From: AP-15 sp963787425
Lineage (GTDB): Bacteria > Pseudomonadota > Alphaproteobacteria > ATCC43930 > CGMCC-115725
Assembly (NCBI GenBank): GCA_963787425.1
Contig: CAWBCV010000001.1
Location: 1,364,001 to 1,428,000, forward strand
DNA length: 64,000 nt
Direction of reading: 5' to 3'
The position numbers and the translations under genes were made by a program. Below are positions 17,979 through 27,490 of this stretch, piece by piece (position 1 is the stretch's first letter; every line of letters starts with the position of its first letter). Below the pieces are notes generated by a model. That model saw nothing but the letters and a program-made list of their open reading frames with translations. It was not told the DNA's origin and searched no databases.

Positions 17979-18341
17979 TCAGACCCGCTCGACTTCGACC
18001 CGTAATGGATGCTCCTCGATCTTGGCCATCAACAAGACCTCACATTGCTTTTGTTCGGCGACCTCAAAGGTGTAGGTGCCCGCGATCCCCTTGCCTCGTG
18101 TATGCACGGCCAAGGTCAAGGCGAGCGCGTCTTCTGTTGATCTATGAAACACCTTCGTCACGGCAAATACGACAAAATCCATAGGCGTGTAATCGTCGTT
18201 ATAGAACACGATGTTCCACATGCTTGGACGTTTCGTCTTAACCTCGTCCTTTTCGAGGAGATCGAGCTGCGGTTTCCGGGTGGGTTCAAGGCGGTTTGGA
18301 TTTAGCTGTTGTGAAAGGGGTCCGCTGAATGTGTTCATCAT
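17979..18341 (-). CDS. clpS: ClpS, adaptor of the ClpAP protease
   Basis: A 120-residue protein with a flexible 35-residue N-terminal extension and the ClpS core (MWNIVFYNDDYTPMDFVVFA, VFHRSTEDALALTLAVHTRG). The core binds ClpA and N-degron substrates; the DDYTPMDFV pocket segment is intact. ClpS usually sits beside clpA, but here it is alone between an IS5 element and an unassigned region, and the tail reads VLLMAKIEEHPLRVEVERV. This may be a second ClpS paralogue, common in alphaproteobacteria. Confidence 0.92.
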   Translation of the reverse strand: MMNTFSGPLSQQLNPNRLEPTRKPQLDLLEKDEVKTKRPSMWNIVFYNDDYTPMDFVVFAVTKVFHRSTEDALALTLAVHTRGKGIAGTYTFEVAEQKQCEVLLMAKIEEHPLRVEVERV

Positions 18342-18840
18342 ATCGATACCGATCCATCCCTTATTCCGAATTCAAGGCCGCGTCCTCGCCCATCCCAGCG
18401 TCCTACACCGAACCGATCCCTGGCGAGGTTCCGTAACCCTCATATGGGGTCCGTCCTCGCCCCAATCACCTGCTTCCAGGGCGAAGAGATTTCTGTCACC
18501 TCCTCCTCCTCCGCCTCCGACGTCTCCAGGGCTTGAGCAATCCTGCTCGATTGGGGCGTTCTGATCCGCCGTCCACTCGCCCATACTCAAAGTGAAATGA
18601 TGCCAAGGTAAACCACCTAGTCGCGCTCCGGATTTCGCGTTTGTGGGCCGACATTGATAATGGTCGCGAGGAGTTTCGGACTGTCGTTCGGTGGGACCAT
18701 TCGCCGTTCATTGCTCTAGCCTTGAGCGGATTGAAGTCCGTATTGGCTGGACTGTGGGCTTCGTTCTCCCACGCCATCACGGCAATACTGGTCACTGCGC
18801 GTCCCCAGAGCCCAGCGCTCTCTAGCCCTGCCTCCAGCAG
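18342..18840. other. Intergenic with a triplet-repeat tract
   Basis: A run of CCT-type triplets near 18500-18520 gives poly-Gly or poly-Arg in open frames on the minus strand. A 72-residue frame (18372-18590, acidic with a Gly run) could be a small protein, but nothing supports it beyond its length. Confidence 0.3.
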
Positions 18841-19746
18841 CTAGAAACTCTGCAATGCGTACCACCACGCTGGCAATGTGAGAAAAGATAGAACGATTCC
18901 GATACCCACCATCAAAGTAATGAGCGGTGGATTAAGACCATGCTGGATCGCGACAATGGCCCCACCGATCTGAGGCCCCATAGCGGCCTCGAACAAAGTG
19001 ATCCGGATCACCTCCCCGCTTACCCGCATCACCCCGATGTATAGAATTGCCAAAAGAAGCGGGGCAAGCAGGAGTTTGAAGCTCAATCCCAGCACCAGCG
19101 GCGATCTGTTTCCCTGAAGTTGATCAAACCGCAATTGCAAGCCGACCGAGACTAGCGCCAAGGGGGATAACGTGTCGCCCAACCGCTGCAAGAGGTTGGT
19201 GAACCATTCCGGATACTGAACATGCATCAACGCCAGCGCCAGCAGCAGTGCCAGGAGTGGCGGGAAGGTGAACACGCGTTTGAGGATGTCGCCAGCTGAA
19301 TTTGCGCCTGATGAATAGATAGACGCGATGGCGATGCCCAATGTGCTCAGCACCAGATACGTCCCTAGCTGGTCGATCAAGATCCCAATCGCCATCCCGT
19401 TGCGGCCATAAAACGTCTCGATCATCGGCAGGCCTACGAAGGATGTATTGGCAAGCCCACCGGAAAGCATCAGAGCACCTGTGGTCGCTGACGACAATTT
19501 CATCGCCTTCGCCACCACCCAGAAGAATGCCGCTCCAATCGCGAAGAGCATCCACGGCATGGCAACCGAATAGAGGAGTTCCTGTTGCAGCACGATCCTG
19601 TGGATCTGTAGCAATGTGAGCGCCGGGAGAGAAACGTGGATAATGAACGCATTGAGCGTCGTGTGTGCATTTTCAGGCACCCGTCGGTATTTCCGCAAGG
19701 CCATACCGATGGCTAGACAGGCGAAGAGAAGGATAATGTTTCTCAT
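18841..19746 (-). CDS. AEC-family transporter
   Basis: A 301-residue membrane protein of the auxin efflux carrier family, started at the ATG at 19746 (MRNIILLFACLAIGMALRKY) rather than at 19779. About ten hydrophobic segments are visible. The family hallmark region in TM4 reads LMLSGGLANTSFVGLPMIE, with the asparagine thought to act in substrate binding, and QIGGAIVAIQHGLNPPL near the end matches the second half of the inverted-repeat fold. Such proteins export small organic anions. The substrate is not predictable and no operon partner is present. Confidence 0.85.
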   Translation of the reverse strand: MRNIILLFACLAIGMALRKYRRVPENAHTTLNAFIIHVSLPALTLLQIHRIVLQQELLYSVAMPWMLFAIGAAFFWVVAKAMKLSSATTGALMLSGGLANTSFVGLPMIETFYGRNGMAIGILIDQLGTYLVLSTLGIAIASIYSSGANSAGDILKRVFTFPPLLALLLALALMHVQYPEWFTNLLQRLGDTLSPLALVSVGLQLRFDQLQGNRSPLVLGLSFKLLLAPLLLAILYIGVMRVSGEVIRITLFEAAMGPQIGGAIVAIQHGLNPPLITLMVGIGIVLSFLTLPAWWYALQSF

Positions 19747-19779
19747 AGCAAGCCCCCCAGCGTCCCGTCGGAAGCCCAA

Positions 19780-20597
19780 CGGTCCCGCTCAATGCAACAT
19801 CAACGTTTTTCCAAAACTAGGGCGACTATGCCCCCACCGCGTGTGAACCACCTCACTCATTGGGCCTTTTTTGATCATGTAAGTGGTTTAAGTTCCAAAG
19901 GGTCTTGGGGTGCGACCCATTGAATGTGAAAAACCAGTGGCTATCGGTGGCGGTCTCTCGCGGAGCTTCACGTCCATCAGGAGCGGCGCACCGACGGACT
20001 TATTCGACTTTGGTTGAGAAATTCTTAAATTGCTTGGTTAGCCCCGATGTTGAGCTAAGGACTCAGGGCCGTCCTTGGTACCCGGGAGCGGGGCCTGGAT
20101 GTGGAGCGCAGACACGAGGCGGGCCTACTCTCGGTCAATTGCTTGAAGGCGTCTCACACGAGCGTGCACGCTGCCCGAGAGGCATTCCGAGGATAGGAAT
20201 AGCCGGGGTGATGGCGTAGCCGCAAAGAGGCTGGTCCAACGAGTCGAAGAACTCGTAGCGCCTTCGATCGAGGGCGATTTCGGTTGCGCGTCCTGCCTCG
20301 GGGTGCCAGGCGCTATCGGCAACCGGTGCCCTGAAGCGACGGATGATAGAACTGATCCGCCACTGAAATGGGTTCCGGCCTGGGTGAGGAGAGGTTCGGT
20401 TTGTAGTTGGAGATCTGGCGAGTGCTGGGATCGCGCTCGCGTTTGGTGTAGACGAGAAAGGTCATTCGGAGTTGCCCGGTCATAGCACGGCTTCGAAATC
20501 CTTCGAGTCGTTTGGTATCGAACTGCTATTCAGAGCGTCAGGGTCTCGGGCGCAAGCGCGGCTCGCCCGAAGGCGAGCCGAAATCTGGCCTACTGGA
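19780..20597. other. Long stretch without a supported gene
   Basis: Short overlapping frames only. No domain, repeat or promoter stands out. Probably decayed sequence. Confidence 0.4.
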
Positions 20598-20767
20598 TTA
20601 GCGGTAATACGACCAATGCCCGTTGTGCCAATACCGACTGTGGTCCCAGCCGTGATGCCAGCCATGGCTGTAAGAGCAGTGATTAACGCCGTTCCACCAG
20701 CAATGCGGCTGCGCTGAGGCATCGATCGACAACACCGCCGTGCCGAGTACGAGGGCGGCGAGGGCAG
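20598..20767 (-). pseudogene. Secreted His/Trp-rich protein, N-terminus lost
   Basis: The frame ending at 20598-20600 reads ALAALVLGTAVLSIDASA, a signal peptide core with an ASA cleavage site, then a mature part with HCWWN and repeated HGW, WDH and WHN motifs ending HWSYYR. The start codon is missing because the sequence joins the GFA gene fragment at 20767/20768, an inversion breakpoint. Confidence 0.5.
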
Positions 20768-20992
20768 ACAGAACAAGCGCCTGAGGATCGGATTGCCGCT
20801 GCCGCCGATGCTACAGAAGGTTTTGAGTGTACCCTCGATAGACAGCGCCTCCTTGCCCACCCCAACCAGCGTGGCAAAAGCGCTGCCGGTGAATTTTTGG
20901 CAATCCCGGCAATGGCACACCGTTGCGCTCGCCGGGTCGGCCTCGGCTGTGTAATGCACCGAGCCGCAGGGGCAGCCGCCTTTGATCTCCAT
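20768..20992 (-). pseudogene. GFA/CENP-V domain protein, N-terminal half
   Basis: The ATG at 20992 has AAGGGG upstream. The 75 residues are the front half of a glutathione-dependent formaldehyde-activating-type (GFA) zinc protein: GGCPCGSVHY, then VCHCRDCQKFTGSAFA. The frame stays open beyond LRRLFC, but the sequence is then unrelated. The missing half lies in opposite orientation at 21452-21634. See the finding on the inversion. Confidence 0.8.
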
Positions 20993-21451
20993 CTCGATCC
21001 CCTTCTTCTCTTACTCCTCGGCTCAAGGCCGAATGTGTGTTGTCCATACCGTGCCGCCACTACGGCTGAAAACCGCGTCACACTCAGCCACCGCGCCAGC
21101 CCGGCCCGGCCCCTGCCGAATAGGCACAGCGTACGGCGAAAATATCCCGCTTCCGAGTCGCGCGAGCGGATGGTCTATCCCAAATGCTACAGCCAAGCCA
21201 TCGATCTGGTTGTCACCGGCACCTGTACCCAGCTTAGGTGCCGCGGAGTGGCGCAGAAGCCGAACAAGCGGACCACGGAAGACGGAGGCGGGCGGACCTT
21301 CATAACATCGGGGCAGTAGTAAGGCTTCTCTAAGGTTGTGCGGCATCTGGTCTGCGCTGCCATATGAACTTTTTCCCGGTGAAAAGTTGTTTAGAAATCA
21401 TGAGCCTCTCCGAATGATGGCGAGCACACCTATTAGATCAGGAGTGTACGA
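20993..21451. other. Inverted segment flank, no gene
   Basis: Part of the 684-bp segment inferred to be inverted; it would be the upstream DNA of the GFA gene. No gene recognised. Confidence 0.45.
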
Positions 21452-21634
21452 TGCCCCGAATGCGGCTCGTCGATCGCCGAGGAGCCAGGAATGCGGCCCG
21501 GCATGGTTATTCTAAATGTCGGGACGTTTGATGATCCGACCGTCGCAAAACCGGGACGGGAGATTTTTCGTGACGACGCGTTGCCGTGGATCGAGGTGCC
21601 CGAAATCCCGCGCTTCGCAAAACGGGCCGATTGA
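21452..21634 (+). pseudogene. GFA/CENP-V domain protein, C-terminal half
   Basis: Sixty codons reading CPECGSSIAEEPGMRPGM, then VILNVGTFDDP and ALPWIEVPEIPRFAKRAD and a stop at 21632-21634. CPECGS is the second zinc ligand pair of the GFA fold. There is no start codon of its own. Joined to the 75 residues at 20768-20992, it makes a protein of about 134 residues, normal for the family. Confidence 0.8.
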
Positions 21635-21650
21635 ATTCCAGGAGAAGAGT

Positions 21651-22185
21651 ATGATCGAGATCCGCAAAATCATCACCACCCGCGAAACGGTGTTCTCGGA
21701 ACGCGGGGTCGAGGCAAGCCGACCGACTTGGGATGGCCGTGATTCGCAACCCGTTCGCCGGTCAGTTTGTCGAGGATCTGCGACCGCTATTCGAGGCCGG
21801 TACGATGCTCGGGGAGCGGCTGATGCCAGAGTTGGTGAAATTGCTCGACGGACCTGCAGTCTCCGATGGCAAAGGGGCGGTCGTTGGTGTCGCGGGCGAA
21901 ATGGAGCACGGCGGTGCCTGCGTCCATCCGATGCTCGGGAAACCGATGCGGGCGGCGATCGGCGGCGGAAACGCGGTGATTGGATCGAATGTGAAGGTGG
22001 CCGCTGCGGGCGCTTTGCTCGATGTGCCGCTCGAGCACAAAGACAATTCCTGGTCCTTCCCGCATTTCAATACAATCACAGTCTCAGTAGCCGATGCGCT
22101 TCGACCCGATGAAATCCTGGTCGTGATGGCAATCGCTGATGGCGGGCGGTTGCGCAATCGCTGTGGTACTGAGCCAATCCGGTAG
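21651..22185 (+). pseudogene. Amino acid synthesis family protein (DUF1185-like), frameshifted
   Basis: The ATG at 21651 starts MIEIRKIITTRETVFSERGV, and the frame shifts near 21725 to RNPFAGQFVEDLRPLFEAG, continuing 150 residues (DGPAVSDGKGAVVGVAGEME, AAIGGGNAVIGSNVKVAAAG, SFPHFNTITVSVADALRPDE). This matches the amino acid synthesis (AA_synth, PF06684) family, whose biochemical role is poorly known. One base restores a full-length protein of about 178 residues. Confidence 0.65.
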
Positions 22186-23070
22186 ACTGCGAGTTCCGAG
22201 CCCGGTACCAGACGAGGTATGTTCGCACCAGGATTCCTTGAGAACCCGAAGTTCGTCGGTGGCTGAATGGCGTCGAACCGGCCTGGACGATGCTCCAATT
22301 CAAGAACCTGAATGCTCTACGTAACGAACCCTCGACTAGTAATCAGGCGATCCGCCTCGAACCCGACCTCGCCGATGCGGAAATCTCCGGATCTGCGGTC
22401 ACAGCTAATGCCCTGATCCTGCTTCAACGCGCAGCCGAGGCAGGTGGACTGAAGCTGACCGCGACCAGCAACCTATCCCGTGCCGTGGTCGAGGAGATGT
22501 TCGGGATTATCAAAGCGCCTGATTATGACAAGGCCGAGTTGCTGCGCGTCCAAAAGGTCATCAACGAGCCCGACTTTCTGCCGTTGCATTTCGTTCGCAT
22601 CCTGACGCAAGCTGCAAAGCTCACCCGAAAACATCGCGGGAATTTGGTGCCGACGCCGTTGGGTAGACGAATGCTCGCGGTCGAGCAGCATGGACCCTTG
22701 CAGGCACTCCTGTTCGATGTCGCCCTATGGCACATGAATCTTGCCTATTTTGACGGATACCCGTTCAATTCTTGGCCGCAGAGCGAAGTGGGTGTCGTCC
22801 TCTGGTCGCTTTCCGCATCGGCACACGATTGGCTCCCGAGAGAGACACTCACCCGGCTTTGCGCGTCTCCCGTGATCGGCGTCCTGGATGCGGATTCCGG
22901 GGGAAGTCGCCCGCGAATCCGCGATGATGTCGCCCACCATTCCGATTTGATCTCGCTCGGCGTTCCGAGATGATTTCGCCCGGCATTCCGGGATGATGTC
23001 GCGCGGTTAAGCGGCGTCTCTGCTGGCCCGATTAGGGTCCGCTCCTTTGGCTTTTTGCATGGGGGAGCGG

Positions 23071-24618
23071 ATGCCAGCAGAGAGGACAACGATGCGCCAG
23101 GTGCGCGAAGTGCTTCGTTTAAGAACCGCCGGGGTCGGGCTCAACGAGATTGCCCGCCGCGTAAGGGTTGCGCCGTCGACTGTCCGGTTGACGTTGAAGC
23201 GACTGGCGACTGCCGGGTTGACCTGGCCATTGCCGGCTGAGATGACCGACAGCGCGCTGGAGACGGCGCTGTTTGCTGCTGCCGGCACCAAGCAAGGCCA
23301 TCGGCGTCACGTCGAGCCCGATTGGACTGAGATTCACCGCGAGCTCAAGCGCAAGCACGTCACCCTGACGATGCTGTGGGACGAGTACATCGAACGCTGC
23401 CCCGAAGGGTATCGCTATTCGCGCTTCTGCGAGCTGTACCGCGGTTGGGCGTCGCGGCTGTCGGTCACCATGCGGCAAGCTCACATCGGCGGCGACAAGT
23501 TGTTTGTCGATTACGCCGGCGACACGGTGCCGGTGATCGTTGACCGGCTTACCGGCCAGGTCCGAGTGGCGCAGATTCTTGTCGCCGTCATGGGCGCCTC
23601 GAATTTCACCTATGCCGAGGCGAGCTGGACCCAGGCGCTGGCCGACTGGATCGGAGCGCATACCCGAGCCTTCGCAGCGCTCGGCGGCGTGCCCAAGCTG
23701 CTCGTGCCGGACAACACCAAAGTCGCTGTCATCAAAGCCTGCCTCTACGAGCCACAGGTCAATCGAACCTATGCCGAGATGGCGACCCACTACGACACTG
23801 CGATCTTGCCAGCACGGCCGCGCCGGCCGCGCGACAAGGCGAAAGTCGAAGTCGCAGTGCTGATCATCGAGCGATGGTTGCTCGGCCGCCTGCGCCACCG
23901 CCGCTTCTACAGTCTGGCCGAACTCAACACGGCGATCGGTGAGTTGTTGCGGCAGCTCAACGACGAACGCCTGATCCGGCGGCTCGGCGTCACCCGCCGG
24001 GCGCTGTTCGAAGAGCTCGACCGGCCCAACCTCAACTCGTTGCCGGGGCAGCCCTATTGCTTTGCCGAATGGCGCGTTCGCCGGGTCGGTGTCGATTACC
24101 ACGTCGAGCTCGAAGGTCATTTCTACAGCGTGCCCCACCGCTTTGCCCGCAGCGAGGTGGAGGTCCGGCTGACGCCGCGAGCCGTCGAGATCTTTGTGAA
24201 GGGCGAGCGGATTGCCGCTCATCTGCGCGCCAGCGGCAACCACCGGCACACCACGGTCTCCGAGCACATGCCGTCGAGCCATCGGCGCTATGCCGACTGG
24301 ACGGTCGAGCGCATTCGCCGCGAGGCCGCTTCGATCGGCCCAGCTACCGCCGCACTCTGCGAGCTGATCCTGGAGCGCCGGCCCCACCCTGAGCAGGGCT
24401 TCCGGGCCTGCCTCGGCATCGTCCGGTTGGTACGGCCATTCGGCGCCGATCGCCTCGAAGCCGCCGCCACGCGGGCAATCGAGATCGGCACCCTGACCTA
24501 CGGCTCGGTGCGCTCCATTCTCGACAACAAGCTCGATCGCCAGGCCGCACAGCGGCCACCCACCAATGGCGTGACGATCCTCCACCCCAATATCCGCGGA
24601 CCGCGCTACTACCACTGA
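23071..24618 (+). CDS. istA: IstA transposase (IS21)
   Basis: About 515 residues from the ATG at 23071 (GGGAG upstream; an earlier in-frame ATG is at 23047). An N-terminal HTH (LRTAGVGLNEIARRVRVAPS) precedes the DDE core: aspartates in KLFVDYAGDTV and LLVPDNTK, glutamate in DKAKVEVAV. The beta-barrel Mu-transposase-like C-terminus follows (EGHFYSVPHRFARSEVEVRL). The gene is intact. IstB overlaps closely downstream. Confidence 0.92.
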   Translation: MPAERTTMRQVREVLRLRTAGVGLNEIARRVRVAPSTVRLTLKRLATAGLTWPLPAEMTDSALETALFAAAGTKQGHRRHVEPDWTEIHRELKRKHVTLTMLWDEYIERCPEGYRYSRFCELYRGWASRLSVTMRQAHIGGDKLFVDYAGDTVPVIVDRLTGQVRVAQILVAVMGASNFTYAEASWTQALADWIGAHTRAFAALGGVPKLLVPDNTKVAVIKACLYEPQVNRTYAEMATHYDTAILPARPRRPRDKAKVEVAVLIIERWLLGRLRHRRFYSLAELNTAIGELLRQLNDERLIRRLGVTRRALFEELDRPNLNSLPGQPYCFAEWRVRRVGVDYHVELEGHFYSVPHRFARSEVEVRLTPRAVEIFVKGERIAAHLRASGNHRHTTVSEHMPSSHRRYADWTVERIRREAASIGPATAALCELILERRPHPEQGFRACLGIVRLVRPFGADRLEAAATRAIEIGTLTYGSVRSILDNKLDRQAAQRPPTNGVTILHPNIRGPRYYH

Positions 24619-24628
24619 GGAGAATGCA

Positions 24629-25374
24629 GTGCTTACCCATCCAATGCTCGACCAGTTAAGCCAGCTGGGCCTGTCCGGCATGGCCCAGGCCTTTGCCGAG
24701 CTCGAGGCCTCCGACGAAACCGACACGCTCAATCATGCCGACTGGCTCGGGCTGCTGGTCGATCGCGAGCTCACCCATCGCCGCGACAAGCGGCTTGCCG
24801 CCCGGCTGCGCTATGCCAGACTGCGCCAGCAGGCCAGCGTCGAGGACGTCGATTACCGGGCCCCACGCGGCCTCGACCGCGCTCTGTTCCACAAGCTCAC
24901 CAATGGCGAGTGGATCGACGCGCACGACAATCTGATTTTGTGCGGCCGACCGGGGTCGGCAAAAGTTGGCTTGCCTGTGCCCTCGGTCACAAGGCTTGCC
25001 GCGACAACCGCTCGGTTCTTTATCAGCGGGTTCCCAAGCTCTTCCCCGAACTCGCGCTCGCCCGCGGTGACGGCCGCTATGCCCGCATCCTGCGCGGTCT
25101 CACCGGCGTCCAGCTCCTCATTCTCGACGATTGGGGCCTCGAACCGCTCGACGCCGGTGCTCGTCGTGACCTCTACGAGATCCTCGAAGAACGCTATGGG
25201 CGCCGCTCGACCATCCTCACCAGCCAGATCCCGGTCGACAAATGGCACGCCTTCATTGGCGACCCGACATATGCCGACGCCATCCTCGACCGCCTCGTTC
25301 ACAACGCCCACCGCATCGATCTCGCCGGCGAAAGCCTCCGGCGCAAACGCTCCAGATCGATCGCAAAGGATTGA
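24629..25374 (+). pseudogene. istB: IstB helper ATPase (IS21), frameshifted
   Basis: The first 107 residues are normal IstB (MLDQLSQLGLSGMAQAFAEL). At the Walker A motif the frame shifts by one base near 24950: LILCGRP is followed, in the other frame, by TGVGKSWLACALGHKAC. Walker B (LLILDDWGLEPLD) and sensor 1 (STILTSQIPVDKWH) follow. Without IstB ATPase the element should be non-mobile unless the shift is a sequencing error. Confidence 0.85.
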
Positions 25375-25870
25375 CTACCAGCCCCCAACTTTGGCACAAA
25401 TCTACTGCCAGCAGAGCGCCCGCCAGCCAGGCGACATCATTTCGGAACGCCGGGCGACATCATCTCGGAATCAGCGGGCGACTTCGTCGGAATTTGCATC
25501 CTGGAGGCACAATGGGACGTTGGTTCCAGCGGCATGGAGGCTCGCATACTCAGGCCCCTGGTCTGGTTCGGGCTATTGGAATCGCGGACCGAACCGAGGT
25601 CGCCAACCGAGGTGGTTGACCGCCGTCTGTACCGGGGAGCACCGCTGTTTGATCGTTTCGTGAAATTCGACGTTCAGATTGAGGGCTCAGACATTCGCCA
25701 TTAGCCGCTCTGCCCGCTGCCGAGCGGCTGCACAAGCGTACTAATAAATCCCTCCTAAACTATTTCCGGCTCTTTTACGTCTCGGGTACCATCTGGCCCT
25801 GGTCGAGAAAGAAGGGAATGAGGAAGTAGGTCCAGCCGTTCTCTCGCCAAGGCTCAACTGGAACACGAAC

Positions 25871-26204
25871 ATGAGTAAGCGTTTAGTAGCTCTGACGGCG
25901 GCGGCTGCGTTACTGGCATTTTCGGCTGCTCCTTCATTCGCTGACCACCATGGCGGCGGGCATGGCGGTGGTTACGGCGGCGGCTGGGGAGTTGGACCCG
26001 CGATAGGTCTCGGCGTTGGCCTTGGACTTCTCGGGGGAGCACTTGCAAACGGCTCCCTATTACAGTGGCTATGACTATGGCTATGATTACGCGCTCTATT
26101 CCGGGACACCTGCACCCACCGTTTGGTATTGGTGCGATCCCTATCAAGGGTTTTACCCTGCGGTGCCCCAATGCCCGGTTCCATGGCAACAAGTCGTTCA
26201 GTGA
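25871..26204 (+). pseudogene. Secreted glycine-rich protein, one frameshift
   Basis: The ATG at 25871 opens a signal peptide (MSKRLVALTAAAALLAFSAA, cleavage near SFA-DHH) followed by Gly repeats (GGGHGGGYGGGW) and a glycine-rich hydrophobic stretch. Near 26045 the frame shifts to YYSGYDYGYDYALYSG and WYWCDPYQGFYPAVPQCP, ending at 26204. The WYWCDPxxGYYPxxxxC ending is common in small secreted alphaproteobacterial proteins, which supports the frameshift reading. Confidence 0.65.
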
Positions 26205-26470
26205 CGAGCCGGAATGTGACTTGGGTTCGTGGGAAGGTCGCTTCCAATTTCAACCCGCTGCGCTTCTCCCTTGAAGCCACAGAAGCCAAGGATCTGCATC
26301 GCTTACGCCAGATCCTCGCCCGTAAGCACGGTGCCTTTCATATACTTATGGACGCGGCTCAAGCCCGGTCAGCCGCAGTCCCTTCTCGGGTACACGATCC
26401 CCAAGGAGAACTTGGTGCGTGTCAACGCCGACCGATGCGCGAATAAAAAGGACAAGCGCCCCTGGTTGGC

Positions 26471-26848
26471 CTATTGCGAGACTGCTCTGCCAAAGGTTTG
26501 GAATACTACGAGAGTCGGAGGAGCCATCTGGTTGACCACCGGCTCAATAGCAACCGCCGCCACCCCAGCGTGCTTCATATCGAGTGCGTCGGCAGCACGC
26601 GGCGAGAGATCGAGAATGCGTCCGCGAGTGTATGGACCCCGGTCGTTGATTTTGACGACGACGGAGTGGCCGTTGCCGAGATTCGTCACCTTCGCGTAAG
26701 AGGTGAGTGGAAGCGAGCGATGCGCTGCGGTGGCGGTAACGGTGTCGAGGATTTCGCCACTGGCGGTCTGCTTGCCCACAAAGTCGTACCAAGCAGCTTT
26801 CCCAAACAGCGTGGTTCCAGTCGTCCGCTACCCGCGGCAACAGGGCTC
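26471..26848 (-). pseudogene. RlpA-like double-psi beta-barrel protein, N-terminus lost
   Basis: The frame, open from a stop near 26852, reads AAWYDFVGKQTASGEILDT, then SLPLTSYAKVTNLGNGHSVV and KINDRGPYTRGRILDLSPRA, the conserved RlpA/DPBB core including the NDRGPY motif. RlpA-like proteins act on septal peptidoglycan. The signal peptide is not in frame, so either a frameshift or truncation removed it. The C-terminus (FQTFGRAVSQ) looks natural. Confidence 0.65.
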
Positions 26849-27033
26849 TGGGATGTTGTCGCGCCTATGTGCCGCGGGCCCGAAACCTGCGAACGGCTTC
26901 TCCGCCGATTTGGATGTTTACTGTCGGCGAACCGTAACCCTGCGGTGATGGCCGCCTTGCCTAACTGAGGCGGGTTTGGCTGGTAAGCACTGGTGCAAGA
27001 GATGGTGTTTGCGCTGGTGTTAGGGACGGTGCG

Positions 27034-27490
27034 ATGGCGAGGGTTGAGGTCATAACAGGCCCAGAACGGCGGCGGCGTTGGAGCGCTGGGCAAAAACGAG
27101 CGATTGTTGCGGAGAGCCTTGCGCCGGGCGCGGTAGTCACGGACATCGCTCGTCGGGCAGAGATTGGCCCTGGCCAGATTTATCGCTGCGGCGAGAGCTT
27201 AGGATCGGCCATGGTTTCGCTCAGGTTCTGATCGCGCCGGCCGGAGATGACGCCGGGTGCCCTGCGGCACCGGCGATCGAGATCGAGTTTGCGGGGAAGG
27301 CCCGCATGCGCATCCCGGCTTCGATCCCGGCCGGGTTGGCGGCGGCCGTGGTCAAAGCGCTGTCGGGGCGATGATCCCGGTCCCTTCGGGGGTGCGCGTC
27401 TGGCTGGCAGTCGGCCACACCGACATGCGGCGTGGGATGAACAGCCTGGCGCTGCAAGTCCAAGAAGTATTGAAAGGCCGGGATGCGTGG
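27034..27490 (+). mobile_element. IS66-family remnant (tnpA and tnpB start)
   Basis: From the ATG at 27034, TnpA reads RRRRWSAGQKRAIVAESLAP with its helix-turn-helix (VTDIARRAEIGPGQIYR). It shifts frame near 27195 and ends at 27372-27374 in IEIEFAGKARMRIPASIPAG. The TnpB ATG overlaps at 27371 and gives VPSGVRVWLAVGHTDMRRGM but breaks off after QVQEVLK. TnpC is absent. The break joins directly to a histidine kinase fragment on the other strand. Confidence 0.75.

Larger units (their letters stand above)
22889..25498 (+). mobile_element. IS21-family element
   Basis: 2610 bp. The left end starts TGCGGATTCCGGGGGAAGTC and the right end complement starts TGCAAATTCCGACGAAGTCG. Both continue with GCCCGC and then a second related motif containing GATGATGTCGCCC, so multiple inverted repeats of the IS21 type are present. 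The 7-bp TCCTGGA flanks the element at 22882-22888 and 25499-25505. Confidence 0.93.
22290..25704 (+). pseudogene. Conserved hypothetical protein, split by IS21
   Basis: The first part (22290-22888) encodes 199 residues (TANALILLQRAAEAGGLKLT, VINEPDFLPLHFVRILTQAA, LLFDVALWHMNLAYFD). The second (25506-25704) encodes 66 (SSGMEARILRPLVWFGLLES and on to a TAG at 25702-25704). Removing the IS21 element and one TCCTGGA copy joins the frame (PVIGVL to EAQWDVG), giving a 265-residue protein. The family is helical and soluble. I recognise it only as a conserved hypothetical protein. The insertion appears recent because no other lesion is present. Confidence 0.7.

Noticed and set aside
18372..18590. 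Gly-rich 72-codon frame as a gene
   Set aside because: Created by a CCT triplet run; no ribosome binding site or conserved feature.
23119..24732. 537-codon minus-strand frame opposite istA
   Set aside because: Antisense shadow of a GC-rich gene; istA has clear catalytic motifs.
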